Assembly: GCF_023806625.1 (NCBI RefSeq)
Contig: NZ_JAMTDX010000002.1
Coordinates: forward strand, 1 to 53,233
Direction: 5' to 3'
From: Accumulibacter sp.
GTDB lineage: Bacteria; Pseudomonadota; Gammaproteobacteria; Burkholderiales; Rhodocyclaceae
DNA length: 53,233 nt
Positions 24,415-32,329 of the stretch are shown here, one piece after another. The notes beneath the pieces are model-generated. The model was given only the letters and a program-made list of their open reading frames with translations. It was not told where the DNA came from and searched no databases. The stretch's first letter is position 1. Each line of letters opens with the position of its first letter. Made by a program: the position numbers and the translations under genes.

Positions 24415-24462
24415 GCCCTCCGAAGGCAGGGGTCGGACGTTCAAGTCGTCTCGGGCGTGCCA
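24415..24462 (+). repeat. attR: 48-bp direct repeat of tRNA-Arg 3' part
   Basis: Identical to 590-637, and marks the right edge of the island. It contains the anticodon loop and T-arm but no 5' half, so it is not a functional tRNA. The next gene (GNAT) ends 10 bp further on. Confidence 0.95.
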
Positions 24463-24472
24463 GTTCATCGCG

Positions 24473-25216
24473 TCAGCTGCATGTCCGCTGCTCGCCGGCG
24501 CTGGGCAGTTGCTGGGTCATCTCCGAAAGCGCCAGGCGCTGGCGGCCGTCGGCGTCGAAGTTCTCCGGATCCAGCCAGCGCGCAAGGGTCGAGGACAGCG
24601 CCGGCCATTCGCCGTCGATGATCGAGTACCACGCCGTGTCCCGGTTGCGTCGCTTGATCACGGTCGCCTGCCTGAAGATTCCCTCGAAAGTGAAGCCGAG
24701 GCGTCGGGCGGCGGTCCGCGAAGCGCCGTTGAGCGCATCGCACTTCCATTCGCAGCGCCGATAGCCGAGTTCGAAAGCGTGCCCGAGCATCAGGAAGAGC
24801 GCTTCCGTCGCCGCCGGAGTCCGCTGGAGCCGCGGCGAGAAATTCAGGTGACCCACTTCGATCGATCCGCTCCCGGGCTCGATCCGCAGGAAGCTGGCCA
24901 CTCCGAGCGCCTCGCCCGAGGCCCGTTCGACGATCGCGTAGAACAGCGGATCGCGCCGCGGCGAACACTCCTCGATCCAGGCGCGGTAAGCGGCAAGGCT
25001 GTCGAATGGCCCGTAGGGCAGGTAGGTCCAGTTGCGCCCGTCGCCGTCGGCGGAGTTCGCCCGGTGCAGGCTCGCCGCGTGCCGGGCGGCCGCGAGCCTC
25101 TCGAGAAGGGCGTAGCGTCCCTCGAGCAGGATTCCGGGCGGATCGATCGGCGGCCTCCAGCCATCGAGCGCTTCGCCGACCGGCTGGCCGAGCGCGTTGA
25201 GTGCAGCGCGGCGCAC
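24473..25216 (-). CDS. GNAT-family N-acetyltransferase (RimJ/RimL-like)
   Basis: A 247-aa protein. The start is taken as the GTG at 25216, just after the MFS stop (25221); the longer frame overlaps the MFS gene and is a shadow. Segments typical of the GNAT fold are GEALGVASFLRIEPGSGSIEV (beta strands 2-4) and the C-terminal NGASRTAARRLGFTFEGIFRQ, the RimJ/L-type region that binds the acceptor and CoA. The family acetylates N-termini of proteins, aminoacyl-type molecules or small amines; the target here cannot be named. It forms an operon with the MFS transporter. On the unoccupied chromosome it would lie immediately downstream of tRNA-Arg, converging on it. Confidence 0.85.
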   Translation of the reverse strand: MRRAALNALGQPVGEALDGWRPPIDPPGILLEGRYALLERLAAARHAASLHRANSADGDGRNWTYLPYGPFDSLAAYRAWIEECSPRRDPLFYAIVERASGEALGVASFLRIEPGSGSIEVGHLNFSPRLQRTPAATEALFLMLGHAFELGYRRCEWKCDALNGASRTAARRLGFTFEGIFRQATVIKRRNRDTAWYSIIDGEWPALSSTLARWLDPENFDADGRQRLALSEMTQQLPSAGEQRTCS

Positions 25217-25220
25217 GGGT

Positions 25221-26432
25221 TCAGGCGCTCGCCGGACGGGCGATCGCCGCCTCGCGGATCGGCAGGTTGGCCAGCGCGGCGCCGCTGGCGAGCACCATGT
25301 CGGCATACCACATCCACCCGTAATCGCCGAAGCGCGTCAGCGCGAGCCCGCCGAGGTAGGCACCGAAGAACGCACCGATCTGGTGGGCGAGCAGCGAGAT
25401 GCCGAAGAGCGTGCCGAGGTAACGGACACCGAAGAGCTTGCCGACGATCGCCGCGGTCGGCGGGACCGTCGCCAGCCAGGTGAACCCCAGGCCGGCGGCG
25501 AAGACGTAGAAGGTCAGATCGGTCTTGGGTGCGACCAGATAGAGCGCGATCAGCAGCGCCCGCGATCCGTACATGCAGAACAGCACGTGCTTGCTGCGAT
25601 AGCGGGCGACGCAGGCACCGGCGTAGAGACTGCCGAAGATGTTGGCCAGCCCGATCACCGCCAGCGCCCAGCTGGCCACCGCCGAAGGCAGACCGCAGAG
25701 GTCGACCTCCCCCGGAAGATGGGTGACCAGGAAGGCGATGTGGAAACCGCAGGTGAAGAAGCCGAGATTGAGCAGCGCGAAGTTGCGATCGCCGAGCGCG
25801 CCGCGCACGCTCGGCCACAGTCCCTCGCCCGGCAGCGAGCTCTTCGCCTGCTGTCCTGCCGGCCCGGCGAGGATCCTGACCAGCGGCAGGGCGGCTAGAA
25901 CGATCACCGCCAGCGACCACATCGCCCCCATCCAGCCGATCAACTGGATCAGCGCCTGGAGCAGCGGAGCGAAGACGAATTGCCCGAACGAGCCGCCGGC
26001 GTTGATCACTCCCGACGCGGCGGGCCGCGCTTCGAGCGGCAGACGCTGGCTCGAAGCGCCGATGAGCACCGAAAAGCTGCCCGCCCCCGAGCCGATTGCC
26101 GAGAGCAGGCCGAGCGAGACGACGAGCCCCCAGGTACTGCTCATCGACGGGGTCAGCGCGCTACCGACGGCGAGCAGCAGCAGCCCGGCGACGAGTACCC
26201 GCGCCGGCCCGAAGCGGTCGGCAGCGGCTCCGGCCAGCGGCTGGATCGCCCCCCAGGTGAACTGGCCGACGGCCATCGCCAGGCTGATCGACGCGACACC
26301 GAGACCGGTCGCCGTGTTCAGCGGGGAAACGAACAGGCCGAGCGACTGCCGGGCGCCCATCGTGACCATCAGGATTCCTGCCGCCGACAGGGTGATCGCC
26401 CACGACGCGGGCTGATTGAGAGTGCGGAACAT
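25221..26432 (-). CDS. MFS transporter
   Basis: A 403-aa membrane protein. The ATG at 26432 (MFRTLNQPASWAITLSAAG) is chosen over an upstream in-frame ATG because it places the first transmembrane helix at the N-terminus. Around twelve hydrophobic segments can be seen. The typical loop 2-3 motif appears as GAAADRFGPARVL (residues about 65-77), and the conserved acidic/Arg positions fit the oxalate/formate- and monocarboxylate-type subgroup. MGARQSLGLFVSPL in the first helix is a frequent signature of this subgroup. The substrate is unknown. The acetyltransferase gene follows 4 bp after the stop, so both are likely co-transcribed. Confidence 0.88.
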   Translation of the reverse strand: MFRTLNQPASWAITLSAAGILMVTMGARQSLGLFVSPLNTATGLGVASISLAMAVGQFTWGAIQPLAGAAADRFGPARVLVAGLLLLAVGSALTPSMSSTWGLVVSLGLLSAIGSGAGSFSVLIGASSQRLPLEARPAASGVINAGGSFGQFVFAPLLQALIQLIGWMGAMWSLAVIVLAALPLVRILAGPAGQQAKSSLPGEGLWPSVRGALGDRNFALLNLGFFTCGFHIAFLVTHLPGEVDLCGLPSAVASWALAVIGLANIFGSLYAGACVARYRSKHVLFCMYGSRALLIALYLVAPKTDLTFYVFAAGLGFTWLATVPPTAAIVGKLFGVRYLGTLFGISLLAHQIGAFFGAYLGGLALTRFGDYGWMWYADMVLASGAALANLPIREAAIARPASA

Positions 26433-26560
26433 GGTCTCCGGTGTGGCCAAAGAAGGTCGGGCGCAGGGCTCGTGCGCAAGCAGCCCCGCATTCTGCCAGC
26501 CGCTTCGACGAGCGACAAGCCGACCGGCCACGGGCCCGCGAGCACCAGCAGCGCTTACGC

Positions 26561-26604
26561 CAGTCAGCCGCTGGCGTCAGGCCAAAAAAACAGCCATGCC
26601 GCTT
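26561..26604 (-). terminator. Possible terminator after the lipoprotein gene
   Basis: Directly past the lipoprotein stop, the minus strand has a short AGC...GCT inverted repeat followed by a run of seven T (plus-strand A7 at 26584-26590). Next comes a 6-bp CGCCAG/CTGGCG hairpin. The stem before the T-run is short, so terminator function is uncertain. Confidence 0.35.
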
Positions 26605-27356
26605 CAGCGACAATCGCCGGTGTTTCCGCGAGAGCCGCCGGCGCTTCCGCCGCAGGTCCCGAGCAGACCGGCCCGCTGCCATGCGTCGACGATCACCCGT
26701 GCCAACGCCGAAACCTGTCCCGCCACGTCGCTCGCCGCCGGAGCCGTCGCGCTGCCCGACCAGACCAGCACACCGCTCGCCGCATCGCTCAACGACGCGC
26801 TCAGGCTCATCGGCTGCGTCGCCGTCGCGCCGCCGACCGGAAACGAGAGGCCGAAACCCCCGAAGCTGAAACCGCCGCCGTGATACCCGCCACTCGCGCT
26901 GCCCCCGCCGACCCCGAAGCCGACCTGCGGCCCCGGGCTGATCACCGCGAAGTCGCTCGGCACGAGCTGCGCGCTGACCACGGCGACGGCCCCGACGCCG
27001 CGCACCGCAGCCTCGGTCTCTGCCGGACCGGCGATACCGCCAGGCGGAAAGTCGGGGAACGAGTAGCTCTGGATTCCGGCCGCACCCCCGTTGCCGAGCT
27101 GGCGCGACAGCCGGTCCTCGCAGATTCGCCGCAGCGACTCGTCGCGCGCCTGACAGACGACGAGCACGTAATGACCGTGCAGGAAGCCACCGGAAAATGC
27201 GGGATTCCGCCACTCGCTGCTGATCTGCGTCGTCGCGCATCCGCCGAGCAGCAGCAGTGCGACGCCGGCCAGCGCCGAGGCGCCCGGGACGAGTCGCAAC
27301 GGCCCGCTGCTCCTGCAGGCTCCCCCGCCTCTCGACCTCGCCACGGCCGCGGCCAT
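26604..27356 (-). CDS. Predicted lipoprotein
   Basis: A 250-aa protein whose ATG overlaps the HtrA stop by one base (TGATG), so translation is coupled. A signal peptide with Arg-rich n-region and hydrophobic LAGVALLLLGGC ends in a lipobox (LGGC, Cys about residue 40). The mature part has a pattern near HYVLVVCQARDESLRRICEDRLSRQLGNGG reminiscent of DUF4136-like or other stress lipoproteins. A Gly/Phe-rich low-complexity stretch (residues 145-175) follows, then a beta-rich WSGSATAPA section. The sequence ends in Gly/Cys-rich GTCGGSAGG. No enzymatic motif is seen. Position behind a periplasmic protease suggests envelope quality control, an inference. Confidence 0.7.
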   Translation of the reverse strand: MAAAVARSRGGGACRSSGPLRLVPGASALAGVALLLLGGCATTQISSEWRNPAFSGGFLHGHYVLVVCQARDESLRRICEDRLSRQLGNGGAAGIQSYSFPDFPPGGIAGPAETEAAVRGVGAVAVVSAQLVPSDFAVISPGPQVGFGVGGGSASGGYHGGGFSFGGFGLSFPVGGATATQPMSLSASLSDAASGVLVWSGSATAPAASDVAGQVSALARVIVDAWQRAGLLGTCGGSAGGSRGNTGDCR

Positions 27357-28477
27357 CAGACGCCCGGCTCGAGAACGGCGCGGACCTCGATCCGCCGCCC
27401 GTCGCGCAGGACCTCGAGGACGACCGTGTCGCCAACGCGGCGATCGTCGAGCCGGGCCATCAGGCGGCCAACCGAATCGACCGGCTTGCCATCGACGGCG
27501 ACGATGATGTCGCCAGGAGCGACGGCACCTTCGGGAGTCAGGCGTGCGCCCTGCAGCCCGGCAGCCTCGGCCGACGACCCGGGGGCGACGCGCAGGATGA
27601 CCACGCCGTCGACCGAGAGCGCGCGCTTGAGGCGCTGGTTCAGCGCCTCGTCGGCCTCGACGCCGAGCACCGGCCGCACGTAGCGCCCGCGGGCGATCAA
27701 CTCCGGGACGACGCGGTTGACGGTATCGACCGGCACGGCGAAGCCGATCCCGGCGCTGGTTCCGCTCGGGCTGTAGATCGCCGTGTTGATGCCGATCAGC
27801 CGGCCCGCCGAATCGAGCAACGGCCCGCCGGAGTTCCCTGGGTTGATCGCCGCATCGGTCTGGATCAGGTGTTCGATCGTCGCCCCCTTGTCGCTGCCCA
27901 GCGAGCGGTCGAGCGCCGAGACGATCCCGGTGGTCAGCGTCCAGTCGAGGCCGAAGGGGTTGCCGATGGCGAAGACCTTCTGCCCGACGCGCAGGTCGCT
28001 GCTCGTGCCGAGCGGCACCGGTGGCGGCCTCTTGAAACCGACGCCGATGCGCAGCACGGCGATGTCGTGGGCCGGCGACGCGCCGACCAGCGCGGCGCTG
28101 TAGCTGCGCCCGTCGGCGAGCTTGACCGAGGCGTCGCTGGCGCCCTCGATGACATGGAAGTTGGTGATCACGTGTCCAGCGTCGTCCCAGATGAAGCCCG
28201 AGCCAGTGCCGCGCGGAACGGTGAACACATTGCGCGTCCAGACGTCACGAACCTGCTTGCGCGTGGTGATGAAGACCACCGAATCGCGGGTTCGCTCGAA
28301 GAGCTCGATCGTCGCCTTTTCGTCGGCGGCGATGTCGCCACGGGCGGTGACCACGCGCGGTTCTGCCTGCTGTGGCGCGAACCAGCCCTCGAAGAGTGGC
28401 CAGGAACGCCAGAGGACGATCAGCAGCAGTCCGGCGACAAGCAGCGAAGTGACTCGGGGAAGGAATCGACCGGCCAT
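27356..28477 (-). CDS. DegS/HtrA-type membrane-anchored serine protease
   Basis: A 373-aa protein. The ATG at 28477 is preceded by GGAGG. An N-terminal membrane anchor (VTSLLVAGLLLIVLW, residues 9-23) is followed by a trypsin-like domain with the full triad: His in VITNFHVIEG (about 112), Asp in AHDIAVLRI (about 144) and Ser in INPGNSGGPLL (about 224). One PDZ domain (residues 270-365: DGVVILRVAPGSSAEAAGLQGA...GDIIVAVDG) follows. A single PDZ and an uncleaved anchor make it DegS-like rather than DegP-like. It should act on the periplasmic face, degrading or sensing misfolded envelope proteins. Its neighbours are the lipoprotein downstream and cbpM/cbpA upstream. Confidence 0.92.
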   Translation of the reverse strand: MAGRFLPRVTSLLVAGLLLIVLWRSWPLFEGWFAPQQAEPRVVTARGDIAADEKATIELFERTRDSVVFITTRKQVRDVWTRNVFTVPRGTGSGFIWDDAGHVITNFHVIEGASDASVKLADGRSYSAALVGASPAHDIAVLRIGVGFKRPPPVPLGTSSDLRVGQKVFAIGNPFGLDWTLTTGIVSALDRSLGSDKGATIEHLIQTDAAINPGNSGGPLLDSAGRLIGINTAIYSPSGTSAGIGFAVPVDTVNRVVPELIARGRYVRPVLGVEADEALNQRLKRALSVDGVVILRVAPGSSAEAAGLQGARLTPEGAVAPGDIIVAVDGKPVDSVGRLMARLDDRRVGDTVVLEVLRDGRRIEVRAVLEPGV

Positions 28478-28571
28478 CTACATACCTCCGGCCCGCAGGG
28501 TGCACGGCCGCGCCGGCCGACGCGCCGAAGGCGCGGCAGCCGCAAAGCGGCCGCACGGTGGCGCTCGGCGA

Positions 28572-28880
28572 TCAGCGTAGGCGGCGATCACCGACGCGTG
28601 TGCGCAGATCATCGAGCTCCTCGAGCAGGTCGGCGACCAGCGCGGCGAGTTCGGGAACGGCGTCGAAGTCGCGCTCGAGCTCGCGCATCCGCCGCGCGCG
28701 CAGCAGTCCGGTCGTCGACAGGCACCACACGCCGGCGATGCTCTCGGCGTTCGGGAACAGGCCGTCCTCGATGTGCCGCAGGAGCCAATCGGGGTCGACG
28801 GTGCATGCCGCGGCGACCTGCTCGATGGTCAGCCAGCTGTCCTCGATCAGGCTGCCGATCAGGATTTCGTCGTCGAGCAT
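28572..28880 (-). CDS. cbpM: CbpM-like chaperone modulator
   Basis: A 102-aa protein beginning 3 bp after the cbpA stop. LTIEQVAAACTVDPDWLLRHIEDGLFPN is a MerR-like helix-turn-helix fold, and RRMRELERDFDAVPELAALVADLLEELDDLR is the helical second half, as in CbpM of enterobacteria. CbpM binds the J-domain of CbpA and inhibits its stimulation of DnaK and its DNA binding. Tight linkage to cbpA supports the call. The binding face was inferred from family knowledge, not seen directly. Confidence 0.88.
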   Translation of the reverse strand: MLDDEILIGSLIEDSWLTIEQVAAACTVDPDWLLRHIEDGLFPNAESIAGVWCLSTTGLLRARRMRELERDFDAVPELAALVADLLEELDDLRTRVGDRRLR

Positions 28881-28883
28881 CGA

Positions 28884-29846
28884 TCATCCCCTCCCCAGCT
28901 GGCGCGGATCGAAAGCCAGCTCGCGCGCCATCGTCTCATACAGTTCCCGCGCCCGCGGTGTCTCGGCTGGTGGCAGGACGACGCGGATTTCGAGCAGCAG
29001 GTCACCGGCGGCTCCGCCCTGGCCGCCGGGGATCCCCTTGCCGCGCACGCGCAGTTCCTGCCCACTCTGCGCGCCTCTCGGGATGCGCACCTTGACGCTG
29101 CCCTGCGGCAGCTCGACCGGCAGTACCGTGCCCAGCGCCGCTTCCCAGGGAGCGATCGGCAAGCCGAGGTGAAGGTCGCGACCGTGCGCCCGGAAGCGTG
29201 GATGCGGGCGGAAACGGACTTCGAGCAGCAGGTCTCCGGGCGGTGCTCCACCGATTCCCGGCGCCCCCTGCCCGGCGAGACGAATGATCTGGCCGGCGTA
29301 CACGCCTTGTGGAATGCGCACGTTGAGCGTCCGGGTGACGAGCGTCACGCGCCCCTGGGCATCGCTGCGCGGCGAGCGCAGCGAAATCTGTCGGGTCGCC
29401 CCGGTGAAGGCATCCTCGAGGTCGAGCAGCACCTTCGCGTGATGGTCCTCGCCGCGCGCCTCGAAATTCGCCCTCTGTCCAGCACCGAAGCCACGCGCGC
29501 CACCCATCCGCCCGAACAGCTCGGCGAAGAAGTCCGAAAAGTCGGCCGCTTCGCCCGGAGAGAAACCGCGTCCGGAGAACTCGAAGCCGGCGTCCCAGTC
29601 GGGGGGCGGGCGGAATTCCTGGCCCGGCTGGTAGCCGCGTCCGAGCTGGTCATAGGCTGCGCGCTTCTCGGGATCGGAGAGAACGGCGTGCGCCTCGTTG
29701 AGTTCCTTCATCCGCGCCTCGGCATCGGGCTCCTTCGAGACGTCGGGATGGTACTTGCGCGCCAGCTTGCGGAAGGCCTTCTTGATCTCCTCCGCAGTCG
29801 CCTCACGCGAAACTCCGAGCACCTGGTAGTAGTCCTTGAATTCCAT
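28884..29846 (-). CDS. cbpA: CbpA-like DnaJ co-chaperone
   Basis: A 320-aa protein with ATG at 29846. The J-domain occupies residues 1-70 ([20 protein letters not shown]) and contains the HPD tripeptide in [10 protein letters not shown] that stimulates DnaK ATPase. It is followed by a Gly/Phe-type linker ([20 protein letters not shown]). Two beta-rich C-terminal substrate-binding domains include [10 protein letters not shown] and [20 protein letters not shown]. There are no CxxCxGxG zinc repeats, so it is a type II (CbpA) and not a DnaJ. It is a co-chaperone for misfolded proteins, possibly nucleoid-associated. It heads the leftward unit cbpA-cbpM-htrA-lipoprotein and is divergent from two hsp20 genes. 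Confidence 0.94.
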   Translation of the reverse strand: MEFKDYYQVLGVSREATAEEIKKAFRKLARKYHPDVSKEPDAEARMKELNEAHAVLSDPEKRAAYDQLGRGYQPGQEFRPPPDWDAGFEFSGRGFSPGEAADFSDFFAELFGRMGGARGFGAGQRANFEARGEDHHAKVLLDLEDAFTGATRQISLRSPRSDAQGRVTLVTRTLNVRIPQGVYAGQIIRLAGQGAPGIGGAPPGDLLLEVRFRPHPRFRAHGRDLHLGLPIAPWEAALGTVLPVELPQGSVKVRIPRGAQSGQELRVRGKGIPGGQGGAAGDLLLEIRVVLPPAETPRARELYETMARELAFDPRQLGRG

Positions 29847-29918
29847 TCACCAATCCCGATCGCCATCGGCCAGACGACAACGATAGCAAATAGTGCCGGC
29901 GGGTGGAAATCGGGGGAT

Positions 29919-29945
29919 ATTGAACTTCGCCGAAGCGCCCCCAGT
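29919..29945 (+). promoter_or_regulatory. Sigma-32-like heat-shock promoter for the hsp20 genes
   Basis: ATTGAA (29919-29924), 13 bp, then CCCCCAGT (29938-29945). This approximates the sigma-32 consensus (CTTGAA, 13-16 bp, CCCCAT) and lies 53 bp upstream of the first hsp20 start. The match is imperfect in the -10. It is the only such pair noticed in the 151-bp divergent region. Confidence 0.5.
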
Positions 29946-29997
29946 TTGGTGTCAAGCGCCGATCAGGCGTCCCTTGCCAACGCATGGAGGATTCAAC

Positions 29998-30432
29998 ATG
30001 ATGTATCGCTCCCTCTTCCCCCGCGACGTGCTCGCGGAGCTCGACCGGCTGCAGCGCGAGATGCAGCAGGCCTTCCACCTGTCGCCGAGCATCCGCGGCA
30101 TCGCCCGCGGCGGCTTCCCGGCGATGAACGTCGGCGGCACGCCGCAATCGGTCGAAATCTACGCCTTCGCTCCCGGGATCGACCCGGCCAGCCTCGACGT
30201 GCAGATCGAGAAGGGTGTGCTGACCATCGCCGGTGAGCGCAAGCTCCCCGAACCTGCCGAACAGGCGACCGTGCATATCGACGAGCGCTTCGCGGGCCGC
30301 TTCCGGCGCGTCGTCACGCTGCCCGACGACGTCGACGCCAACGCCGTCGAAGCGCGTTACCGCGATGGCGTGCTGCGCATCAGCATCGCCCGCAAGCAGT
30401 CCGCCCAGCCGCGGCGGATCACCATTCAGTGA
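29998..30432 (+). CDS. Small heat shock protein (Hsp20), first copy
   Basis: A 144-aa protein. The ATG at 29998 is preceded by GGAGG at 29986-29990. The N-terminus FPRDVLAELDRLQREMQQAF is the hydrophobic/helical oligomerisation part. The alpha-crystallin domain covers residues 45-140 (SVEIYAFAPGIDPASLDVQIEKG...YRDGVLRISIARK, with the GVL motif). It ends PRRITIQ; a canonical IxI/V tail (ITI) is present. These are ATP-independent holdases keeping client proteins soluble for DnaK. A second hsp20 gene follows 11 bp later and starts from its own GAGGAG site. Confidence 0.93.
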   Translation: MMYRSLFPRDVLAELDRLQREMQQAFHLSPSIRGIARGGFPAMNVGGTPQSVEIYAFAPGIDPASLDVQIEKGVLTIAGERKLPEPAEQATVHIDERFAGRFRRVVTLPDDVDANAVEARYRDGVLRISIARKQSAQPRRITIQ

Positions 30433-30443
30433 GGAGAAGCACG

Positions 30444-30818
30444 ATGACCGACACCACTCCCGTCAGGAAACAGTCCGCGAGCGACGAAGCCGCGCTGCTG
30501 CCACCCGTCGACGTGATCGAGGATTCCTCGGGGATCACGCTCTTCGCCGATCTGCCCGGCGTGCCGAAGGACAAGCTGCATCTGCAGGTCGAAGCCGACA
30601 CGCTGACCATCGAAGGTGAAATCGCCCTCGACGTGCCGGCAGGCATGGAGGCGAGTCACGCCGAGGTCAGCCTGCCGCGCTATCGGCGCGTGTTCACGCT
30701 GTCGAAGGAACTCGATTCGGCCAAGGTCAACGCCGAGTTCAGCCAGGGGGTCCTCAAGCTGCTGATTCCGAAGGCCGAGTACGCCCAGCCGCGAAAGGTC
30801 GAAGTCAGGGTCCTCTGA
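30444..30818 (+). CDS. Small heat shock protein (Hsp20), second copy
   Basis: A 124-aa protein with ATG at 30444 after GAGGAG (30431-30436); an in-frame ATG at 30429 overlaps the previous gene. The alpha-crystallin domain is complete (PPVDVIEDSSGITLFADLPGVPKDKL...SQGVLKLLIPK). It ends in KVEVRVL, and the N-terminal arm is short. The two paralogues probably form mixed oligomers, as in IbpA/IbpB pairs, which is inference. A strong hairpin follows the stop. Confidence 0.93.
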   Translation: MTDTTPVRKQSASDEAALLPPVDVIEDSSGITLFADLPGVPKDKLHLQVEADTLTIEGEIALDVPAGMEASHAEVSLPRYRRVFTLSKELDSAKVNAEFSQGVLKLLIPKAEYAQPRKVEVRVL

Positions 30819-30824
30819 GCCGTT

Positions 30825-30858
30825 CCCGGGGGAATCGCCAACGGCGAGCTTCCCCGGG
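30825..30858 (+). terminator. Long hairpin after the hsp20 pair
   Basis: CCCGGGG...CCCCGGG arms with an inner TCGCC/GGCGA stem form a very stable hairpin starting 7 bp after the second hsp20 stop. There is no T-tract, so it would be a transcript-stabilising or Rho-assisted end rather than a textbook intrinsic terminator. Confidence 0.5.
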
Positions 30859-30996
30859 AGTTCGCAGGTGAATGCCGTGGGTGCTGCGACATCCGCCGGG
30901 CGAACAGCGGCCTGACGGCCAGCGCTGGTTCGGGCGCTTTGCAGCGCCCGTGGACGAGCTTCCGGGCAGCCTGGCCCGTCCAGTCCTGACGGCGGC

Positions 30997-31026
30997 TTGA
31001 ACGCATCCCGCAAAGCGGCTTATAGT
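30997..31026 (+). promoter_or_regulatory. Sigma-70-like promoter for the hyp-hox genes
   Basis: TTGAAC (30997-31002), 18 bp, TATAGT (31021-31026), about 150 bp upstream of hypD. Between this and hypD there is no gene; the rest of the 356-bp gap from 30819 holds the hairpin after hsp20 and unassigned sequence. Confidence 0.5.
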
Positions 31027-31174
31027 GGCGCATCGTCGTCCGCGCGCCAACGGAGCCGCTCATGCGCCAGCAAGACATCGCTCGATCGTGTCGCCAGGGC
31101 CCGCATGCCGGCAGCAGCGACCGGGGCGATCGATACCCAGCGGCCGTGCCTCGCAGGCCGGCACGAGCGCCTCG

Positions 31175-32329
31175 ATGAGGTACATCGACGAGTTCCGTGA
31201 CGGCCAACTCGCCGCGCGTCTCGCCGCGGCCATCCGGCTCGCTGCGCGGACCGACCGGACGTACCGGTTCATGGAATTCTGTGGCGGGCACACGCACGCG
31301 ATCGCGCGGTACGGCGTCGCCGACCTGCTGCCCGGAGAGGTACGCCTGATCCATGGCCCGGGTTGCCCGGTCTGCGTGCTGCCGGTCGGACGGATCGACA
31401 TGGCGATTCGCTTGGTCAGCGACGCCGGCGTGATTCTCTGCAGTTACGGCGACGTGCTGCGCGTTCCGGCGTCGAACGGACTGTCGTTGCTCAGGGTCCG
31501 CGCGCGACCCGCCGGCAACGGCCCGCGCGGCGAGGTCCGGATGGTCTATTCGGCGGCCGACTCGCTGGCCATCGCGCAGCAGAACCCCGATCGTCAGATC
31601 GTCTTCCTGGCCATCGGTTTCGAGACGACGACACCGCCGACGGCGGTGGTCATCCGCGAGGCCGCGCATCTCGGCCTGACGAACTTCTCGGTACTCTGCT
31701 GCCACGTGCTCACGCCTTCGGCGATCGCCAGCATCCTCGAAGCACCCGAAGTCCGCCAGTGGGGCAGCGTGCCGATCGACGGTTTTATCGGCCCGGCGCA
31801 CGTGTCGACGATCATCGGCACGCGACCCTACGAGTTCTTCGCCGACGAATACCGCAAGCCGGTGGTCATCGCCGGCTTCGAGCCGCTCGACGTGATGCAG
31901 GCGATCCTGATGCTGATCCGGCAGGTCAACGCCGGCCGCGCGGTCGTCGAGAACGAGTTTGCCCGAGCCGTGAGCCGCGAAGGCAACCGCAAGGCGCAGG
32001 AACTCGTCGCCAGCGTCTTCGAGCTGCGCCGCTCGTTCGCCTGGCGCGGCCTCGGCGAGCTGCCGTACAGCGCACTGCGCATGCGCAGCCGCTTTGCCGA
32101 CTTCGATGCCGAGCGCCGTTTTGCGATCAGCTACCAGGCGGTGGCCGACCATCCGGCGTGCGAATGCGGAGCAATCCTGCGCGGCGTGAAGCGCCCCGAA
32201 GAGTGCCGAATATTCGGCAGCGCGTGCACACCCGAGAATCCGGTCGGTTCGTGCATGGTTTCGCCCGAGGGAGCGTGCGCCGCGCATTACTCGTTCGGGC
32301 GCTTTCGCGAAGCGGCGGTGACCACGTGA
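31175..32329 (+). CDS. hypD: [NiFe]-hydrogenase maturation protein HypD
   Basis: A 384-aa protein. The ATG at 31175 (MRYIDEFRDG) is the family-typical start; upstream in-frame codons lack support. Conserved motifs are FMEFCGGHTHAI, GPGCPVCVLP and AIGFETTTPP, which carry the Cys and His that hold the iron and the active thiols. The C-terminal cysteines (ACECGAIL, and CRIFGSACTPENP) ligate the [4Fe-4S] cluster. HypD with HypC assembles the Fe(CN)2CO moiety and accepts cyanide from HypE. The gene overlaps hypE (GTGA). Note that hypC, usually directly upstream, is not found in the preceding gap, nor are hypA, hypB and hypF. Confidence 0.95.
   Translation: MRYIDEFRDGQLAARLAAAIRLAARTDRTYRFMEFCGGHTHAIARYGVADLLPGEVRLIHGPGCPVCVLPVGRIDMAIRLVSDAGVILCSYGDVLRVPASNGLSLLRVRARPAGNGPRGEVRMVYSAADSLAIAQQNPDRQIVFLAIGFETTTPPTAVVIREAAHLGLTNFSVLCCHVLTPSAIASILEAPEVRQWGSVPIDGFIGPAHVSTIIGTRPYEFFADEYRKPVVIAGFEPLDVMQAILMLIRQVNAGRAVVENEFARAVSREGNRKAQELVASVFELRRSFAWRGLGELPYSALRMRSRFADFDAERRFAISYQAVADHPACECGAILRGVKRPEECRIFGSACTPENPVGSCMVSPEGACAAHYSFGRFREAAVTT

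Larger units (their letters stand above)
590..24462. mobile_element. Integrated genomic island in tRNA-Arg with two defence modules
   Basis: The element is bounded by 48-bp direct repeats and has a tyrosine integrase gene just inside the right repeat. It carries an AlpA-like regulator, a primase-helicase and small satellite-type genes transcribed leftward, then defence-type operons transcribed rightward. No relaxase, type IV secretion, capsid, portal or terminase gene is visible, so it should depend on a helper or be transferred passively. The gene set (AlpA, TubC-N-like protein, DUF5906-like primase, integrase) is familiar from integrative islands and P4-like satellites of proteobacteria. 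Before integration the GNAT gene at 24473 would have directly followed tRNA-Arg. Confidence 0.93.
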
